From JAOPZW01 sp963806015 (lineage in GTDB: Bacteria; Actinomycetota; Thermoleophilia; Solirubrobacterales; Solirubrobacteraceae), in the NCBI GenBank assembly GCA_963806015.1, contig CAWDWM010000006.1, positions 558,001 to 622,000 of the forward strand: a DNA stretch of 64,000 bases, in the 5' to 3' direction. Under the pieces are notes generated by a model that saw only the letters and a program-made list of their open reading frames with translations, ran no database searches and was not told the origin of the DNA. This document shows, in pieces, positions 51,653-59,292 of this stretch. The translations under genes were made by a program, and so were the position numbers. The stretch's first letter is position 1. Each line of letters opens with the position of its first letter.

Positions 51653-51780
51653 GAACTGCCTGGGATTGGGTTCGGAAACCGGGCCTGATCCCAGGCAGTT
51701 CGCGCCGAGGACGACCGCGAGCGCCCGCGCCCGGGCACACTCCCTCCCCTCGGTGATGCAGTTTGCGCCGCGAAGCGCAG
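51653..51780. repeat. Perfect 14-bp hairpin plus repeat-family boxes
   Basis: The arms GAACTGCCTGGGAT (51653-51666) and ATCCCAGGCAGTTC (51688-51701) pair perfectly around a 21-nt loop that holds an inner GGTT/AACC stem. The right arm runs into GCAGTTCGCGCC, and at 51750-51770 a second copy CTCGGTGATGCAGTTTGCGC follows. These resemble the boxes beside the palindromes at 1.4 and 30.9 kb. The region lies between the lysA stop and the hypothetical gene and has no protein-like frame. Confidence 0.6.
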
Positions 51781-51799
51781 CAAGACGCCACGCGGACGA

Positions 51800-53044
51800 C
51801 TAGACATCCAGGCGCAGCAAGTCCTCGTAGCCCTCCCGCCGCACCACCACCCGCGCGTCGCCGTCGCGCACGAAGACCACCGGCGGGCGGCGGGCGCCGT
51901 TGTAGCCGTTGCGCATCGTGAAGCAATAGGCGCCGGTGGCCGGCACGGCGATCACGTCTCCGACGCGCGGGTCGCGCAGCGCGACGCCGGCCGACAGCAC
52001 GTCGCCCGACTCGCAGTGGCGCCCGACGAGGTCGACCGGGTCGCCGCCGCCCACGCGGTCGGCCACGGTGGCCTCGAAGCGCTGGCCGTAGAGCGAGACC
52101 TCGAGGTTGTCGGCCATGCCCCCGTCGACGGCGACGAAGGTGCGCGCGCCGCGCTTCACGGTGACCACGCGATAGAGCGTCACGCCCGCCCGCGCGACGA
52201 GGCTGCGCCCGGGCTCGATGACCAGCCGGGCAGTCGCCGGCAGGTGCTCGCGCGCTGCCCCCACCAGCACGTCGAGGTACTCGGCCACGGCCGGCGGCCG
52301 GTCGGCCCAGGTGTAGCGGGCGCCGAGCCCTCCGCCGAGGTCATAGACGGCGAACTCGCCGAGCGCGGCGAGCGCCTGCACCGCCTGCCCGAACGGCGCG
52401 GCGTCGAGGATCTGTGAGCCGATGTGGACGTGCAGGCCGTCGAGGCGCAGGCGATCGGAGCCGCGCAGGCGCGCGATCGCCCGGCGCGCATCGCCCGCCG
52501 CCAAGCCGAACTTCGAATCGTCCTGGCCGGTGGCGACCGCCGCGTGGGTGTCGGGGCGCACGCCGGGGATCACGCGCACGAGCACGCCCTGCTCGCCGGT
52601 CACCAGGCGCTCCAGGCGATCGATGTCGTCGAAGTTGTCGATCACCGCCGTGCCCACGCCGGCGTCGATCGCGCGCTGCAGGTCCTCGTCGGTCTTCGCG
52701 TTGCCGTGCAGGTAGATGCGCGCGGGATCGACGCCCGCCGCGAGCGCGTGCACCAGCTCGCCGGCGCCGGCGACGTCGCAGCCCAGGCCCTCCTCGGCGA
52801 GCGCGCGCAGGACCGCGGTGCAGGGGAACGCCTTGGAGGCGAAGATGGCCAGCGCGTCGGGCCAGCGGGCGGCGAGCTCGTCGCGGTACTCGCGCGCCCG
52901 CAAGCGCAGGGCGCCCTCGTCGACGACGTAGGCCGGCGTGCCGAACTCGGCGGCGAGGTCGCGCAGCCGGCAGCCGCCCACGACCAGCGCGCCGCCGTCG
53001 TCCACCGCGGCGCCGAGGGGAAAGAGCTCGAGGACGCTCGTCAT
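51800..53044 (-). CDS. lysA: Diaminopimelate decarboxylase
   Basis: PLP-dependent decarboxylase of 414 residues that converts meso-diaminopimelate to L-lysine. The PLP lysine is K71 (FASKAFPC), followed by DVAGAGELVHALAAGVDPARI (fold-III signature), DDSKFGLAAGDA, GLHVHIGSQI, DLGGGLGARY and EPGRSLVARAG, with GRHCESGDVLSAGV and NGYNGARRP at the C-terminus. All the usual residues are present. The arginyl-tRNA synthetase often next to lysA is not here. Confidence 0.93.
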   Translation of the reverse strand: MTSVLELFPLGAAVDDGGALVVGGCRLRDLAAEFGTPAYVVDEGALRLRAREYRDELAARWPDALAIFASKAFPCTAVLRALAEEGLGCDVAGAGELVHALAAGVDPARIYLHGNAKTDEDLQRAIDAGVGTAVIDNFDDIDRLERLVTGEQGVLVRVIPGVRPDTHAAVATGQDDSKFGLAAGDARRAIARLRGSDRLRLDGLHVHIGSQILDAAPFGQAVQALAALGEFAVYDLGGGLGARYTWADRPPAVAEYLDVLVGAAREHLPATARLVIEPGRSLVARAGVTLYRVVTVKRGARTFVAVDGGMADNLEVSLYGQRFEATVADRVGGGDPVDLVGRHCESGDVLSAGVALRDPRVGDVIAVPATGAYCFTMRNGYNGARRPPVVFVRDGDARVVVRREGYEDLLRLDV

Positions 53045-53074
53045 GCGCGCAGTTCACCATGCGACGATGCGGGG

Positions 53075-53824
53075 GTGCTTCGCGTCGGCGCCCTCGCCAT
53101 CGTCCCGGTCAAGGGGATGCGGACCGTCGCCGTCGACGCCCTCGAGCTCGCCGAGAGCGGGCCGGTGGGCGATCGCGGCTTCCACCTCCGCCAGCCCGAC
53201 GGCGCGATCGCGCTGACCAAGCGCCACCCGCGCCTCGTGCAGGTGGTGCCGGCGTGGGACGGCAAGGAGCTCGCGCTCGCCTTCCCGGATGGCAGCCGCG
53301 TCGCCGCGCCCGTCGTCCACGGGGCGGCGGTGTCGACCACCTTCTACGATGGGCGCCCGGTGCCCGGGCGCCTCGTCGACGGCCCCTTCGCCTCCGCGCT
53401 GTCGGACTACCTCGGGCGCCCGGTCGAGCTCGTCGCCCACGACGACGGCGTCACCGGCGGCGACGACCACCCCGTGACATTGATGTCCGACGGCTCCCTG
53501 GCCGCCGTCTCGGCGGCGCTCGACGGCGCGGCCGTCGACCCGCGGCGCTTCCGCATGACGATCGCCATCGACGGCGCGCACGCGTGGGAGGAGGACGGCT
53601 GGGCCGGTCGCGAGGTGGTCGTCGGCGCGGCCACGCTGCGCGTCGCGGTGCCCACCGAGCGTTGCGTGATCACCACGCGCGACCCCGACGACGGCCACGG
53701 CGACCTGCCCATCCTGCGCGCACTGGCGAGCCTGCGCGGCAAGCGCGACGTGGCCTTCGGCGTGTGGTGCGATGTGGCGGTGCCGGGCGTCGTGCGCGTG
53801 GGCGACGCGGTCGCGCCCGCCTAA
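53075..53824 (+). CDS. MOSC domain protein (YcbX/MOCS-like)
   Basis: Protein of 249 residues from GTG 53075. It starts with the MOSC_N beta-barrel (LAIVPVKGMRTVAVDALELAES, GPVGDRGFHL) and ends with the MOSC fold (RFRMTIAIDGAHAWEEDGW, VPTERCVITTRDPDDG). The conserved Cys (TERCVITT) matches the molybdenum cofactor sulfur-binding residue, so oxidation or reduction of N-hydroxylated compounds through Moco is likely. It is divergent from lysA and overlaps the convergent cyclase gene by 4 nt. Confidence 0.85.
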   Translation: MLRVGALAIVPVKGMRTVAVDALELAESGPVGDRGFHLRQPDGAIALTKRHPRLVQVVPAWDGKELALAFPDGSRVAAPVVHGAAVSTTFYDGRPVPGRLVDGPFASALSDYLGRPVELVAHDDGVTGGDDHPVTLMSDGSLAAVSAALDGAAVDPRRFRMTIAIDGAHAWEEDGWAGREVVVGAATLRVAVPTERCVITTRDPDDGHGDLPILRALASLRGKRDVAFGVWCDVAVPGVVRVGDAVAPA

Positions 53825-55365
53825 TCGGCGCGGCGCCGCGCGACCGGCTCGCCGGCCGCCTCCAGCGCCACGTGCACCTTCACCGGCTCGCTGCGGCCGC
53901 GCAGGGTCACCGCTCCGCGCTCGTCGAAGCCGCCGTGCTCGCCCTGCAGCAGCGCGCAGGTCGCCTCGGTGATGAGCACGGTGTCACCGGTCTCGCGCGT
54001 GATCGCCTCCACGCGCGCGGCGGTGTTGACCGTGTCGCCGATGACGGTGAACTCGACGCGCCCGCCGCCGCCGATGGTGCCCGCCACCACGGGGCCGGAG
54101 TTGACCCCGATCCCGATGCGCAGCCGCCCGGCGTACGTGCGGCGCACGACCTCGGCGATCTCGAGTGCCGCGGCCACGCCGCGGTCGGCGTGGTCGGCGA
54201 GGTGCTCGGGCGCCCCGAAGACGCCGAGCAGCCCGTCGCCGACGAACTTGTTGGCGTGCCCGCCGTGGCGGACGAGGACCGGCACGACGAGCTCGTAGAA
54301 CGCGTTGAGCTCGGTGACGACCTCGCTCGCGCTCGCGCGCTCGGCGAAGGCCGTGAACTCGCGGATGTCGACGAACAGGACGGTCACCTCGACCTCCTCG
54401 CCCTCGAGCACCATCCCCTCCTCGAGCACGCGCTCGGCGAGCTGCGGATCGACGAAGGCGCCGAACGCGTCGCGCAGGCGCTCGCGCTCGGCCAGGCCGG
54501 AGACCATCTGGTTGAAGGACTCGGCCAGGCGGCCCGTCTCGTCGGTCCCCAGCACCGGCACGCGGACGCCGAAGTCGCCGGCGGTCACGCGCTCGGTGCC
54601 CTCGCGCAGGTCATCGATCGGCTCGACCACCGAGCGCGCGAGCAGGGCCGAGAGCTCGAAGGAGATCGTGAAGGCGACGCCGAGCGCGACCAGCACACCG
54701 ATCCCCAGCGCGCGCAGGCTCGGGTCCTCGGAGGCCAGGCCGGCCACGACCACGCCGGTGACGACGTTGATGACCGGCAGCGCGACGAGCAGCTTGCCGC
54801 GCAGCGGCACCGAGCGCTTGCCGAGGTCGACGCCGTCGGGCAGCTCGCAGGAGATGTCCGCGAGGACGGGCCGCATGGCCAGCTCGGTGACGAAGAACCG
54901 CACGAAGACCCCGTAGGCGAGCACGACGACGGCGCCCGCGGCGATGGCCAGGAAGGAGAGGAAGCTGCCGCCGACCTCGACCGTGACGAAGATCGAGATC
55001 GGGATCGTGTTCAGCGCGACCGGAACGCCGCGCCCGAAGCGCAGCAGGTCCATCGGCAGCCCCGCCAGCGCCGACCACGCGGCCAGCGCGGTCTCGGGCG
55101 TGCGCTCGCCGCGCAGCCAGGGATCGGCCGGGCGCACCAGCCGGTAGGCCAGCCACAGGGCGGCGCCGACCTCGACGGCCACCAGGATCGCCGACACGAG
55201 CAGGATGCGCCAGAACGTCTCCAGCGAGATGTCGACGTACAGGTTCAGCAGCAGCACGCCGCCGGCCACGACGAAACACGAGAGCAGGAAGGCGAGCGCC
55301 AGCACCACGCGCGGGTAGCGCGGGCCGAGCCTGGCGTACAGACGCTGCAGCGGGGACCTGAGCAT
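53821..55365 (-). CDS. Membrane class III adenylate/guanylate cyclase
   Basis: Protein of 514 residues with about six hydrophobic segments in the first 240 residues, a HAMP domain (SVVEPIDDLREGTERVTAGDFGVRV) and a C-terminal class III cyclase domain (VTVLFVDIREFTAFAERA, NKFVGDGLLGVFGAPE, RIGIGVNSGPVVAGTIGG, TVIGDTVNTAARVEA). Both metal-binding Asp residues are present. It makes cAMP or cGMP in response to a membrane signal. The GGGAGGATCC site precedes the start. Confidence 0.92.
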   Translation of the reverse strand: MLRSPLQRLYARLGPRYPRVVLALAFLLSCFVVAGGVLLLNLYVDISLETFWRILLVSAILVAVEVGAALWLAYRLVRPADPWLRGERTPETALAAWSALAGLPMDLLRFGRGVPVALNTIPISIFVTVEVGGSFLSFLAIAAGAVVVLAYGVFVRFFVTELAMRPVLADISCELPDGVDLGKRSVPLRGKLLVALPVINVVTGVVVAGLASEDPSLRALGIGVLVALGVAFTISFELSALLARSVVEPIDDLREGTERVTAGDFGVRVPVLGTDETGRLAESFNQMVSGLAERERLRDAFGAFVDPQLAERVLEEGMVLEGEEVEVTVLFVDIREFTAFAERASASEVVTELNAFYELVVPVLVRHGGHANKFVGDGLLGVFGAPEHLADHADRGVAAALEIAEVVRRTYAGRLRIGIGVNSGPVVAGTIGGGGRVEFTVIGDTVNTAARVEAITRETGDTVLITEATCALLQGEHGGFDERGAVTLRGRSEPVKVHVALEAAGEPVARRRAD

Positions 55366-55411
55366 CGCCCTGGATCCTCCCAGGCGTCTCAGCCCGCTGA
55401 GGGCACCTCGC

Positions 55412-56062
55412 TCAGCCGCCGAAGCTGCGGCGCGCCGGCGGACGCGTCGCGCCGCGCCCGCTCGCGGCCGCGGCCGCCTCGGCGAACCGGTGCTCGCCGC
55501 AGAACAGCGCGCGGCCGACGACGAGCACGGGCAGCGCGTCGGCGCCCCGGCTCAACAGCCGCAGGGCGGCCTGCTCCAGCGGGCCGTCGCGGCGCAACTC
55601 GCCCGCGGCGTGCAGGCAGTCCGACAGGCCCAGGCCGGCGGCGGCCGCCGCCTCGGCCAGGATCTCGGGATCGTCGACGTCGTAGCCGCCGCAGAAGGCG
55701 AGGCGGCTGGCGGCCAGGACGAAACCCGCTGCGCGGCCGCGCTCGACCGCCAGGGCGGCGACGCGCATGGCGCTGCGCCCGGGCATCGCCACCGACTCGG
55801 GCCACACGAGCGGCATCCGCAGCTCATCGGCGCGCTCCTCCACCGCATCGCGCTGCGCCCCGGTGTCGCGCCCGCCCGGCAGGGCGTCGCCGACCGCCGG
55901 CACCCAGCGCACGTCGGCGAAGCGCTGATCGACCCGCTCGGCGGCGAGGTACGTCCACGGCGAGGCGAGGTCGAAGTAGAAGCTCACGCGCGGTCGCACG
56001 GGAGGCGCGTGTGCCTCCGCGCGAGCGGCGCGCCGCTCGGCCAATGAAATGAGTTCACCCAT
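55412..56062 (-). CDS. HCCA isomerase/DsbA-like protein
   Basis: Protein of 216 residues with the thioredoxin-fold entry VSFYFDLASPWTYLAAERV. The SPWTYL signature without CxxC belongs to the 2-hydroxychromene-2-carboxylate isomerase/kappa-class GST group, so a glutathione- or mycothiol-related reaction is likely. The helical domain is intact (AMRVAALAVERGRAAGF). It is divergent from the HxlR regulator, an arrangement that often marks the regulator's target. Confidence 0.8.
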   Translation of the reverse strand: MGELISLAERRAARAEAHAPPVRPRVSFYFDLASPWTYLAAERVDQRFADVRWVPAVGDALPGGRDTGAQRDAVEERADELRMPLVWPESVAMPGRSAMRVAALAVERGRAAGFVLAASRLAFCGGYDVDDPEILAEAAAAAGLGLSDCLHAAGELRRDGPLEQAALRLLSRGADALPVLVVGRALFCGEHRFAEAAAAASGRGATRPPARRSFGG

Positions 56063-56271
56063 GTGTTCGTGCCCCTGATGTCTGAACCGGTCGAGGCTTG
56101 CAACGCAGGGGCACCGTGAACCTTGCGGTCGTTCGATCTACTGAAAACCGTGCGAACATACGTTGAGAATTGGACCATCAGGGTGTGCACAGGTTCCGGC
56201 ACGTCGTCTATCGTTGACTCGCCCGGGGCGCCGCCCGTCCCGCCGGTCCACCGCCCCCAGGAGCCCCCGCC

Positions 56272-56949
56272 ATCGCCCCCACACCGCCCCCCAAGCGTCA
56301 CCCCTACAACCAGTGGGCGCCTGACGCGCGGGCGCTCGATCTGGTGGGCGACAAGTGGACGCTGCTCATCGTGCGCGATCTGGCCGGCGGCCCGCGGCGG
56401 TTCGTGGAGCTGCAGCGGGTGCTGCCGGGAATCTCCACCGAGCAGCTGCGCTCGCGGCTGAACCGGATGGTGGCCGACGGGCTGCTCACGCGCCAGCGCT
56501 ACCGCGAGGTGCCCCCGCGCGTGGACTACGAGCTGACCGAGCGCTCGCGCGATCTGCTGCCCGTCGTCGGCGCCCTGGCCCGCTGGGGCTACCGCTGGGC
56601 CTGGGGCCCGCCGCGCCCGGGCGAGGCGATCGACGTCGGCGCGATCCTGCGCTGCGCTCCGGGCCTCGCCGGACCGATGGGGCTGCGGGGCACGGTCGAG
56701 CTGCGGATCGCCGACGGTCCGGGCTCCGGCGTGCACGTCCTGCACGTCGAGGACGGCAACGTCGCCTACGAGGAGCGCAGTGCGCCCGAGGCGGACGCCC
56801 GCATCGAGGGGCCCGAGCGCGCGTGGGTGGAGGCCTTCGGGCTCGACGCTTCACGCACCGAGCTCGAGATCTCCGGCGACGCCGCTATCGCCGAGCGCCT
56901 GCTCGACTTCCTCGCCGCCGTCGCCGTGCGCGCGGCGGCCGTCGCCTGA
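56272..56949 (+). CDS. HxlR family regulator with SCP2-like C-terminus, ATC start
   Basis: The HxlR winged helix (RHPYNQWAPDARALDLVGDK, WTLLIVRDLAGGPRRFVELQ, GISTEQLRSRLNRMVADGLL, RVDYELTERSRDLLPVVGAL) is followed by an SCP2-like domain (about 130-225). The first canonical start (GTG 56344) falls after the conserved PYNQWxPDARALDLV segment and would delete it. In frame upstream there is an AGGAG at 56259-56263, 8 nt before an ATC at 56272, and a TGA at 56215. I therefore take ATC as start. The usual redox Cys of HxlR (CP) is Ala here. Likely regulates the divergent isomerase gene. Confidence 0.8.
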   Translation: MAPTPPPKRHPYNQWAPDARALDLVGDKWTLLIVRDLAGGPRRFVELQRVLPGISTEQLRSRLNRMVADGLLTRQRYREVPPRVDYELTERSRDLLPVVGALARWGYRWAWGPPRPGEAIDVGAILRCAPGLAGPMGLRGTVELRIADGPGSGVHVLHVEDGNVAYEERSAPEADARIEGPERAWVEAFGLDASRTELEISGDAAIAERLLDFLAAVAVRAAAVA

Positions 56950-56958
56950 GCGCCGGGG

Positions 56959-57285
56959 CTACTGCGCCAGACGGCGCGAATCGATGCGATAGGTGATCGC
57001 GCCGCTGCCTCGGGCCAGCGTGATGACGTAGGGCAGCGACAGCGACCACCCGCCGTCGAAGCCCGCGAACACGTCGTCGGCGCCGGCGGCATAGCCGGCG
57101 GCGAACGCCGCCCGGGCGCCCCGGCCCGACACCTGCAGCGCCCGCCCCTCCTGCAGGCCCGCGGCGTGGCCCTCGCGCACGCCGGCGTCATGGCCCGCTC
57201 CGGTGTCGGCGCTCACGCGGCCGACCGCGAAGCCGCCGCCGGCCAGGGCCACGCCCGCGAGCGCGGCCACGACTGTGCTCCTCAT
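56959..57285 (-). CDS. Small exported protein, unknown
   Basis: Protein of 108 residues with an N-terminal hydrophobic segment (AALAGVALAGGGFAVG) that may be a signal or membrane anchor. A glycine-spaced repeat (AGHDAGVREGHAAGLQEGRA) is followed by AFAAGYAAGADDVFAGFDGGW and a beta-rich tail (LPYVITLARGSGAITYRI). Its stop lies 10 nt from the regulator stop. No family recognised. Confidence 0.65.
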   Translation of the reverse strand: MRSTVVAALAGVALAGGGFAVGRVSADTGAGHDAGVREGHAAGLQEGRALQVSGRGARAAFAAGYAAGADDVFAGFDGGWSLSLPYVITLARGSGAITYRIDSRRLAQ

Positions 57286-57294
57286 GCGACGACG

Positions 57295-58233
57295 CTAACG
57301 CCAGGCGCGGCCGATCGCGTCGACGTGGCGGAGGTCGGTGCCACAGCAGCCACCGAGCACCGCCACGGCGCCCAGGCGCGGGCGCAGCGCACCGTGCTCG
57401 GCGCCGAGCGCCACGGGGTCGCCCTCGTCGAGGTCCTGTGCCTCGTCGAGCTCGGCGTGGCTCTTGGCCGACGCGTTGGCGCGCAGGCCGCCGATGCGCT
57501 CGCGCCAGGCGCCGTCCTCGTCGAGCACGCCGGCGAAGTGCGTCGGGTGCGCGCAGTTGATCATGTAGTAGGCGACCGAGCCGTCGGTCTCGCCATCCAC
57601 GCGTGCGACGGCGTCGCGCAGCGAGCCCCCGTCGGGAAGGCGCCCGTCGGTCTCCAGGGTGAAGGAGATCACCGCCGGCAGGGCGTGGTCGCGCGCAGCG
57701 CGGGCGATGCCGATCGCCTCCTCGGGAGTGGTCATGGTGACGCCGGTGACCATGTCGGCGGCGCTGTCGGCGAACGTCGCGATCTGCCGCTCGTGGTAGC
57801 GCTGCGCCTCGTCCGCCGACATCAGCTCGCCCGGGTCATAGCCGTCGCCGCGCGGCCCGACCACGCCGTTGATGACGACCGGCGTCTCCTGCGCCTCGCC
57901 CACGGCGCGGAGCTCCTCGGCCAGCGCCACCGCCGACCGGTTGGCGGCGTCGAGATCGTCGGGGCCGTAGCCCAGCCGCGCGCCCCAGTCGGGGTTCGCG
58001 CGCCACGTCGCGGTGTCCAGGACGAAGCCGACGCCATGCTCGCGCGCGAGGGCCAGGTAGGGCGTGAAGTAGCGCCGCAGCTCGTCGCGGCCGCCGTCGT
58101 CCGCCAGCAACCCGAACGCCGCGAAGCACGGCAGGTCGACCCCGCGGTGGAATATCAGGGTGGTCTCCAGGCCACCGTCGGTGAGGAACGGCTGGGCGGC
58201 GTCGAGTTGCGGGAGCCGATGGCGATGGCGCAT
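57295..58233 (-). CDS. Homocysteine S-methyltransferase family protein
   Basis: Protein of 312 residues with the TIM-barrel methyltransferase fold. Three zinc cysteines are visible: NCAHP in the middle and GGCCGTD at the C-terminus. The N-terminus has LTDGGLETTLIFHRGVDLP and FVLDTATWRANPDW. It transfers a methyl group from S-methylmethionine or a related donor to homocysteine. An inverted repeat CCCACA-GTG-TGTGGG lies 27 bp upstream of the ATG at 58233. Confidence 0.9.
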   Translation of the reverse strand: MRHRHRLPQLDAAQPFLTDGGLETTLIFHRGVDLPCFAAFGLLADDGGRDELRRYFTPYLALAREHGVGFVLDTATWRANPDWGARLGYGPDDLDAANRSAVALAEELRAVGEAQETPVVINGVVGPRGDGYDPGELMSADEAQRYHERQIATFADSAADMVTGVTMTTPEEAIGIARAARDHALPAVISFTLETDGRLPDGGSLRDAVARVDGETDGSVAYYMINCAHPTHFAGVLDEDGAWRERIGGLRANASAKSHAELDEAQDLDEGDPVALGAEHGALRPRLGAVAVLGGCCGTDLRHVDAIGRAWR

Positions 58234-58259
58234 TGCGTGACCTTGCCAGAACGCGTACT

Positions 58260-58274
58260 CCCACAGTGTGTGGG
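58260..58274. promoter_or_regulatory. Palindrome between the divergent genes
   Basis: CCCACA and TGTGGG form a perfect 6-bp inverted repeat with a 3-bp spacer, 27 bp upstream of the methyltransferase start and 60 bp upstream of the lipoprotein start. Candidate operator; no protein can be assigned. Confidence 0.4.
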
Positions 58275-58299
58275 AAGACACAAACGCGAACCTCGGCGC

Positions 58300-58342
58300 T
58301 TGACTCCGTGCCCGCAAATGTATATGCATTACGCATGCATAT
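58300..58342 (+). promoter_or_regulatory. Promoter with overlapping MarR-like operator
   Basis: TTGACT at 58300-58305 and TATGCA at 58323-58328 have 17-bp spacing. A perfect 8-bp inverted repeat, ATATGCAT (58322-58329) and ATGCATAT (58335-58342) with spacer TACGC, covers the -10 region and the ATG start codon at 58335. The predicted start of transcription falls on that ATG, so the mRNA should be leaderless and repression by the downstream MarR gene is likely. Confidence 0.6.
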
Positions 58343-58751
58343 TGTTTCCGCGCCTCGCAGCCTGGCCTGCGCCGCGGTCGCCGCAGCCCTGCTGGCGGCC
58401 GGGTGCGGCAATGACGCCGACCACACGCCCAGCGGTCCGGCCAAGGCCGTCTTCAGCGAGACCGCGCCGCTCGTCGTCGTTCCCCGCGTCGTCGGGCGCC
58501 GCCAGGATGACGCCCACCGGATCATCGAGCGCGCCGGCCTGAAGCTGCGCTGGCTGGGCTTCGTCGGCAAGCTCGGCAACGGCCGCTACGAGATCTCGTG
58601 CGTGAAGGTCCTCAGCCAGTCGCCGGTGGCGGGTGAGCGCCGCCGGCGCGGCGCCAGCGTCGCCGTGATCGAGGCGGCCTGCCACACGCCGAACCAGGCG
58701 CCGCGTGGCGTCACGCCGGGCGGGCAGCCCGGCCCGGCCTATGACCAGTGA
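58335..58751 (+). CDS. PASTA-domain lipoprotein
   Basis: Lipoprotein of 138 residues with the signal sequence LACAAVAAALLAAGC. Residues about 45-115 form a PASTA-like domain (VVVPRVVGRRQDDAHRIIERA, then SQSPVAGERRRRGASVAVIE), known from penicillin-binding proteins and Ser/Thr kinases that bind peptidoglycan. A lone secreted PASTA protein under MarR control points to envelope stress. Its stop overlaps the MarR start by 11 nt. Confidence 0.8.
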   Translation: MHIVSAPRSLACAAVAAALLAAGCGNDADHTPSGPAKAVFSETAPLVVVPRVVGRRQDDAHRIIERAGLKLRWLGFVGKLGNGRYEISCVKVLSQSPVAGERRRRGASVAVIEAACHTPNQAPRGVTPGGQPGPAYDQ

Positions 58752-59268
58752 CGACCGCACGGCCAACCTCCTCGGCGCGCTGGCGCTGACGCTGTCCGAC
58801 CGCGCCGGCGCCGCGGTGCACGCCGGCGCCGGCGTGTCGGGCAGCGATGCCGCCGCGCTCGTGACCCTGCGCAACTACGCGGAGGGCGAGCCGCTGGACC
58901 TGCTGCGCCGGGCGCTCGCCCTCTCGCACCCCGCCGTCGTGCGCCTCGCCGACCGCCTGCAGGCGCGCGGACTCGTCGAGCGCCACCGCAGCGCCAGCGA
59001 CGGGCGCGCCGTCGCCCTGCGACTCACGCCGGCCGGCCGGGGCGCCGCCGACGCCGCGCTCGCCGCACGCGCCGGGGCCGTGGCCGCGGCGCTGGAGACG
59101 CTCGAGCCCGCGCAGCGCAGCGCCCTCGGTCCGATGCTCGAGCGCATGCTCGGCGCCGAGACCACCGACGCCACCGCCAGCCTCGTCATCTGCCGGATGT
59201 GCGACCCCGACGTGTGCGGGCACCCCGACCGCTGCCCGGTCACGCAGGCGGCGAGAGCGATCGCGTAG
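58741..59268 (+). CDS. MarR family regulator with Cys-rich C-terminus
   Basis: Protein of 175 residues: dimerisation helix, winged helix (LSHPAVVRLADRLQARGLVER, then SASDGRAVALRLTPAGR) and a final tail with four cysteines, VICRMCDPDVCGHPDRC. Ordinary MarR proteins lack this tail; the spacing CxxCx4Cx5C suggests a metal site or redox switch. The gene overlaps the lipoprotein gene and probably represses the promoter at 58300 with its palindromic operator. Confidence 0.88.
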   Translation: MTSDDRTANLLGALALTLSDRAGAAVHAGAGVSGSDAAALVTLRNYAEGEPLDLLRRALALSHPAVVRLADRLQARGLVERHRSASDGRAVALRLTPAGRGAADAALAARAGAVAAALETLEPAQRSALGPMLERMLGAETTDATASLVICRMCDPDVCGHPDRCPVTQAARAIA

Positions 59269-59292
59269 CCGTCAGACTCCGCGAGGTCCCCC

